Shown here piece after piece: positions 60,265 through 64,000 of a stretch of DNA of 64,000 bases (positions are counted from its first letter, which is position 1; each line of letters opens with the position of its first letter). Made by a program: the position numbers and the translations under genes. A model generated the notes under the pieces. The model saw only the letters and a program-made list of their open reading frames with translations. It had not been told where the DNA came from and did no database searches. This stretch comes from Actinoallomurus spadix (GTDB lineage: Bacteria > Actinomycetota > Actinomycetes > Streptosporangiales > Streptosporangiaceae): the NCBI RefSeq assembly GCF_024055725.1, contig NZ_JAMXMX010000036.1, positions 1-64,000 of the forward strand, read 5' to 3'.

Positions 60265-62577
60265 TTGCGATTCACCGACGGCTACTGGATGCTGCAGGAC
60301 GGCGTGCGGGCCTCGTACCCCGTCGAGGTCCTCGACGTGCAGGCCGGCCCCGACTCCCTCAGCGTCTACGCGCCGACCCAGCACATCCGGCACCGGGGCG
60401 ATCTGCTCAAGGGCCCGCAGCTCACCCTGACCTACTCCTCCCCCATGCCGGACGTCATCGGGGTGACGGTCACGCACTTCGACGGCGAGGTCGCCCGCGA
60501 CCCGCGGTTCCGGCTGAGCGAGCAGCGGGCCGACGTCCAGGTCACCGCGGACGACGAGGCCGCCGTCCTCACCTCGGGCGCGCTGTCCGTACGCGTCGCG
60601 CGCCAGGGCCCGTGGCGCGTCGACTTCTCCGCCGGCGGCCGGGTCCTCACCGGCGGCGGCGCGAAGACCACCGCCATCATGGAGACCGGCGACGGCGGGC
60701 ACTATCTCCGCGAGCAGCTCGACCTCGGCGTCGGCCACCACGTGTACGGCCTCGGCGAGCGGTTCGGCCCGCTGGTCAAGAACGGCCAGACCGTCGACAT
60801 CTGGAACGCCGACGGCGGCACCGCCAGCGAGCAGGCGTACAAGAACGTCCCCTTCTACCTGACCGACGCGGGTTACGGCGTGTTCGTCGACCACCCGGGA
60901 CACGTGTCGTTCGAGGTGGCCTCCGAGGTCGTCACCCGCACGCAGTTCAGCGTCCAGGGCCAGTCGCTGCGCTACTTCGTCATCTACGGCCCGACGCCGA
61001 AGGACATCCTGCGCAAGTACACCGCGCTGACCGGCCGGCCGACCCGGGTGCCCGCCTGGTCGTACGGCCTGTGGCTGTCCACCTCGTTCACCACCTCCTA
61101 CGACGAGGAGACGGTGTCGAGCTTCATCGACGGGATGGCCGAGCGGGACCTGCCGCTGTCGGTGTTCCACTTCGACTGCTTCTGGATGCGCGAGTTCCAC
61201 TGGTGCGACTTCGAGTGGGACCCGCGCACGTTCCCCGACCCGGAGGGCATGCTGCGCCGTCTCAAGGCGCGCGGCCTGAAGATCTGTCTGTGGATCAACC
61301 CGTACATCGCGCAGCGCTCAAAGCTGTTCGAGGAGGGCAAGGAGCGCGGCTTCCTGGTCAAGAAGCCGAACGGCGACGTCTGGCAGTGGGACAAGTGGCA
61401 GCCCGGCATGGGCCTGGTCGACTTCACCAACCCCGAGGCCCGCGAGTGGTACGCCGCGAAGCTCGACGCGCTGCTCGACATGGGCGTGGACTGCTTCAAG
61501 ACCGACTTCGGCGAGCGCATCCCGACGGACGTCGTCTACTTCGACGGCTCCGACCCCGAGCGGATGCACAACTACTACACGTACCTGTACAACCAGACCG
61601 TCTTCGAGCTGCTGCGCAAGCGCCGCGGCGAGGGCGAGGCCGTCGTGTTCGCCCGGTCGGCCACGGCGGGGTCGCAGGCGTTCCCGGTGCACTGGGGCGG
61701 CGACTGCGAGTCGACGTTCGAGGCGATGGCCGAGGACCTGCGCGGCGGGCTGTCGCTGAGCATGTCGGGGTTCGGGTACTGGAGCCATGACATCGGCGGT
61801 TTCGAGGGCACGCCGGATCCGGCTCTGTTCAAGCGGTGGATCGCGTTCGGCCTGCTGTCCTCGCACAGCCGGCTGCACGGCAGCCACTCCTACCGGGTGC
61901 CGTGGCTGTTCGACGAGGAGGCCGTCGACGTCCTGCGCGTCTTCACGAAGCTCAAGGCGCGGCTCATGCCGTACATCCTGGGCGCGGCGCGGGAGACGTA
62001 CGGCGAGGGCATCCCGATGATGCGCTCGATGGTCGTGGAGTTCCCCGGCGACCCGGCCGTCAGCCACCTCGACCGGCAGTACATGCTCGGCGGGGACCTG
62101 CTGGTCGCGCCGGTCTTCTCCGCCGACGGCGACACCGCGTACTACGTTCCCGAGGGCACCTGGACGCACGTGCTGACCGGCGAGCCGGTGCGAGGCGGGC
62201 GCTGGGTGAAGGAGCGGCACGACTTCCTCAGCGTCCCGCTGCTGGCCCGGCCCGGCTCGGTGATCCCGATGGGCGCGGTCGAGGACCGGCCCGACTACGA
62301 CTACGCGGACGGCGTCACCCTGCACGCGTACGCGCTGGCCGACGGCGCGCGGGTCACGACCGAGATCCCGGACGTCTCCGGCGAGGTCGCGGCGACGTTC
62401 ACGACGGCCCGCGACGGCGACGTGGTCACGGTGACGGCGGAGAACGCCACGGCCTGGCGGGTCCTGCTCGTCGGCGTACGGTCCGGCGAGGCCGAGGGTG
62501 GCACGATCGTCGAGCACGATCATGGCCTCCTCGTCGAGGCCGCCGGTCAGACCGTCACGATCCGAGGAGTGTCATGA
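60265..62577 (+). CDS. yicI: Alpha-xylosidase, GH31 (YicI-like)
   Basis: This 770-residue cytoplasmic enzyme matches YicI (772 aa) throughout. The nucleophile is D414 in KTDFGE and the acid/base is D480 in HWGGDCEST. The residues that make YicI a xylosidase rather than a glucosidase are all present with a shift of two: F275, C305-F306 in [11 protein letters not shown]343 in CLWINPY and K412. It removes alpha-1,6-xylose from isoprimeverose and xyloglucan oligosaccharides. TTG 60265 is chosen as start ([10 protein letters not shown]), with AAGGA nine bases upstream. The stop overlaps the GH1 ATG. Confidence 0.93.
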   Translation: MRFTDGYWMLQDGVRASYPVEVLDVQAGPDSLSVYAPTQHIRHRGDLLKGPQLTLTYSSPMPDVIGVTVTHFDGEVARDPRFRLSEQRADVQVTADDEAAVLTSGALSVRVARQGPWRVDFSAGGRVLTGGGAKTTAIMETGDGGHYLREQLDLGVGHHVYGLGERFGPLVKNGQTVDIWNADGGTASEQAYKNVPFYLTDAGYGVFVDHPGHVSFEVASEVVTRTQFSVQGQSLRYFVIYGPTPKDILRKYTALTGRPTRVPAWSYGLWLSTSFTTSYDEETVSSFIDGMAERDLPLSVFHFDCFWMREFHWCDFEWDPRTFPDPEGMLRRLKARGLKICLWINPYIAQRSKLFEEGKERGFLVKKPNGDVWQWDKWQPGMGLVDFTNPEAREWYAAKLDALLDMGVDCFKTDFGERIPTDVVYFDGSDPERMHNYYTYLYNQTVFELLRKRRGEGEAVVFARSATAGSQAFPVHWGGDCESTFEAMAEDLRGGLSLSMSGFGYWSHDIGGFEGTPDPALFKRWIAFGLLSSHSRLHGSHSYRVPWLFDEEAVDVLRVFTKLKARLMPYILGAARETYGEGIPMMRSMVVEFPGDPAVSHLDRQYMLGGDLLVAPVFSADGDTAYYVPEGTWTHVLTGEPVRGGRWVKERHDFLSVPLLARPGSVIPMGAVEDRPDYDYADGVTLHAYALADGARVTTEIPDVSGEVAATFTTARDGDVVTVTAENATAWRVLLVGVRSGEAEGGTIVEHDHGLLVEAAGQTVTIRGVS

Positions 62578-63944
62578 ACGACTTCGTGTGGGGTGCCGCG
62601 ACCGCCGCGTACCAGATCGAGGGCGCGGCCCGGGAGGACGGCCGGGTGCCGTCCATCTGGGACACCTACAGCCACACGCCCGGCCTGGTGCTGAACGGCG
62701 ACACCGGTGATGTGGCCGCCGACCACTACCACCGGTGGCCGGAGGACATCGGGATCATGCGGGAGCTGGGCCTGGGGGCGTACCGCTTCTCGATCTCCTG
62801 GCCGCGCGTGTACGACCAGCGCGGGATCGACTTCTACTCCCGGCTCGTGGACGCGCTGCTCGAGCAGGGCATCAAGCCGGTCGCGACCCTCTACCACTGG
62901 GACCTGCCGCAGGAGCTGGAGGACGCCGGCGGGTGGACGGCGCGCGACACCGCCTACCGGTTCGCCGAGTACGCCGAGCGGATCGGCGCGGCGCTCGGCG
63001 ACCGGGTGCACCTGTGGACGACGTTCAACGAGCCGTGGTGCTCGGCGTTCCTCGGGTACGGCTCGGGCGTGCACGCGCCCGGCCGGACCGACCCGGTCGC
63101 CGCGCTGACCGCCGCGCACCACCTCAACCTCGCGCACGGCCTGGCCGCCCGGGCGCTGCCCGGCCCGGTGTCGGTCACGCTCAACCTGCACCACGTCCGC
63201 GGCGACGACGCGGACGCGGTGCGCCAGGTCGACGCGGTCGCCAACCGGGTCTTCCTCGGCCCGATGCTGGAGGGCGCCTACCCCGCCGACCTGCTCGAGG
63301 ACACCCGCGGCATCACCGACTGGTCGTTCGTCCAGGACGGCGACGAGGCGACCTGCCAGGCGCCGCTGGAGATGCTCGAGGTGAACTACTACGCCCCGAC
63401 GCTCGTCCGCCGCTGGGACGGCGTGTCGCCGCGCGCCACCGCCGACGGGCACGGGAACAGCACGGCGTCGCCGTGGGTGGGCTGCGACGACATCGAGTTC
63501 CTGCAGCAGCCGGGCCCGTACACCGCGATGGGCTGGCCCATCGACGCGACCGGCCTGACCGAGCTGCTGCTGCGCCTGCACCGGGAGTACCCGGGCGTCC
63601 CGCTCGTCATCACGGAGAACGGCGCGGCGTTCGACGACCGCGTCGACCCGGATGGCCGGGTGCGCGACCAGCGCCGCATCGAGTACCTGCGCGACCACCT
63701 GTCGGCGGTCGAGCGGGCGCGCGACGAGGGCGCGGACGTGCGCGGCTACTTCGTCTGGTCACTGCTGGACAACTTCGAGTGGGCGTACGGCTACTCGAAG
63801 CGGTTCGGCATCGTCCATGTGGATTACGCGACCCAGAAGCGCACCTGGAAGGACAGTGCGCACTGGTACCAGGACGTGGTCGCGCGATTCCCGCAGGGAC
63901 CCAAGTTCTCGGGGGCCACACGTCGAAGCGCTTCGACTGATTAA
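62574..63944 (+). CDS. Beta-glucosidase, GH1
   Basis: This 456-residue cytoplasmic enzyme has [15 protein letters not shown], acid/base E153 in TFNEPW and nucleophile E348 in [24 protein letters not shown] is also conserved. It would hydrolyse the beta-1,4-glucose backbone after GH31 removes xylose. Around residue 80 the loop [14 protein letters not shown] is about 7-8 residues shorter than usual (SWPRVxPxGxGxxNxxGLDFY). The ATG overlaps the GH31 stop (ATGA). Its last codons (RRSASTD) encode operator 3. Confidence 0.94.
   Translation: MNDFVWGAATAAYQIEGAAREDGRVPSIWDTYSHTPGLVLNGDTGDVAADHYHRWPEDIGIMRELGLGAYRFSISWPRVYDQRGIDFYSRLVDALLEQGIKPVATLYHWDLPQELEDAGGWTARDTAYRFAEYAERIGAALGDRVHLWTTFNEPWCSAFLGYGSGVHAPGRTDPVAALTAAHHLNLAHGLAARALPGPVSVTLNLHHVRGDDADAVRQVDAVANRVFLGPMLEGAYPADLLEDTRGITDWSFVQDGDEATCQAPLEMLEVNYYAPTLVRRWDGVSPRATADGHGNSTASPWVGCDDIEFLQQPGPYTAMGWPIDATGLTELLLRLHREYPGVPLVITENGAAFDDRVDPDGRVRDQRRIEYLRDHLSAVERARDEGADVRGYFVWSLLDNFEWAYGYSKRFGIVHVDYATQKRTWKDSAHWYQDVVARFPQGPKFSGATRRSASTD
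63922..63937. promoter_or_regulatory. LacI operator 3
   Basis: GTCGAAGCGCTTCGAC, identical to operator 2, lies inside the 3' end of the GH1 gene and 22 bp before the next start codon. The downstream gene should therefore belong to the same regulon, perhaps with its own promoter within GH1. Confidence 0.85.
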
Positions 63945-63959
63945 AGGAGGTCGCAGCTA

Positions 63960-64000
63960 GTGAGATTCCGACCCCGGATTGCCGCGACGCTCGGCGTGGC
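63960..64000 (+). CDS. Start of a probable secreted protein (partial)
   Basis: GTG 63960 follows a strong AAAGGAGG at nine bases and opens MRFRPRIAATLGV, which looks like the beginning of a Sec signal peptide. The rest is outside the window. With operator 3 just upstream, a secreted glycanase (for example a xyloglucanase) would fit, but that is only inferred from position. Confidence 0.55.
   Translation, partial: MRFRPRIAATLGV

Overview
This window is 64 kb of very GC-rich actinobacterial chromosome. A Streptosporangiales-type organism (Thermomonosporaceae or relatives) fits best, because it has XRE-DUF5753/DUF397/ATPase clusters, RsbW-like orphan ATPases, many GTG and TTG starts, apparent leaderless genes and an actinobacterial LexA box. 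No rRNA, tRNA, CRISPR array, IS element or phage was seen. The region looks like a chromosomal arm rich in regulators and sugar metabolism, with several decayed genes.

Layout. 0-6 kb: a DUF6504 gene behind a LexA-boxed promoter, an XRE regulator with a mini-DUF397 partner, an esterase, and a ROK kinase-manA operon whose upstream glycosidase-like gene survives only as a C-terminal stub. 6-19 kb: Nudix hydrolase, secreted sialidase, MHS transporter, aldo/keto reductase, an internally shortened DHA2 exporter, a HelD-type RNA polymerase-associated helicase, quinone oxidoreductase, a membrane Ser/Thr kinase, an RsbW-like ATPase, an unusual UTRA regulator and an alpha/beta hydrolase. 19.5-27.1 kb: a carbohydrate locus with secreted GH114 endo-alpha-1,4-polygalactosaminidase, GH4 alpha-galactosidase, PfkB kinase, DeoR regulator and a convergent sugar ABC transporter operon. 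Read together it could take up and break down galactosamine/galactose-rich polymers such as fungal galactosaminogalactan.

27.4-43.8 kb: an NmrA-like oxidoreductase, cobN behind a cobalamin riboswitch, an MFS/MarR divergent pair, an AbiE-like type IV toxin-antitoxin pair (toxin frameshifted) with a perfect 29-bp inverted repeat at its start, an AraC/VOC pair, a shortened AMP-binding protein, a Gfo/Idh/MocA oxidoreductase, a methyltransferase, cobQ and cobD, then a second XRE/mini-DUF397/ATPase cluster. 43.9-53.9 kb: SMP-30 lactonase, htpG, a sarcosine-oxidase-like flavoenzyme followed by a transporter remnant, GNAT, a MerR/GyrI-like pair, a NarL-type two-component system with a minisatellite at the start of the response regulator, and a LacI regulator divergent from an alpha-amylase.

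54-64 kb: the secreted GH13/CBM20 amylase, then a LacI-ABC-GH31-GH1 operon. The GH31 enzyme carries all the YicI alpha-xylosidase specificity residues, so the operon most likely imports and dismantles xyloglucan or isoprimeverose-type oligosaccharides. Three copies of one palindrome centred on CGAAGCGCTTCG, at the regulator, at the binding protein and before the next (truncated) secreted gene, mark it as one LacI regulon. A near-perfect CebR (cellulose regulator) box lies upstream of the regulator.
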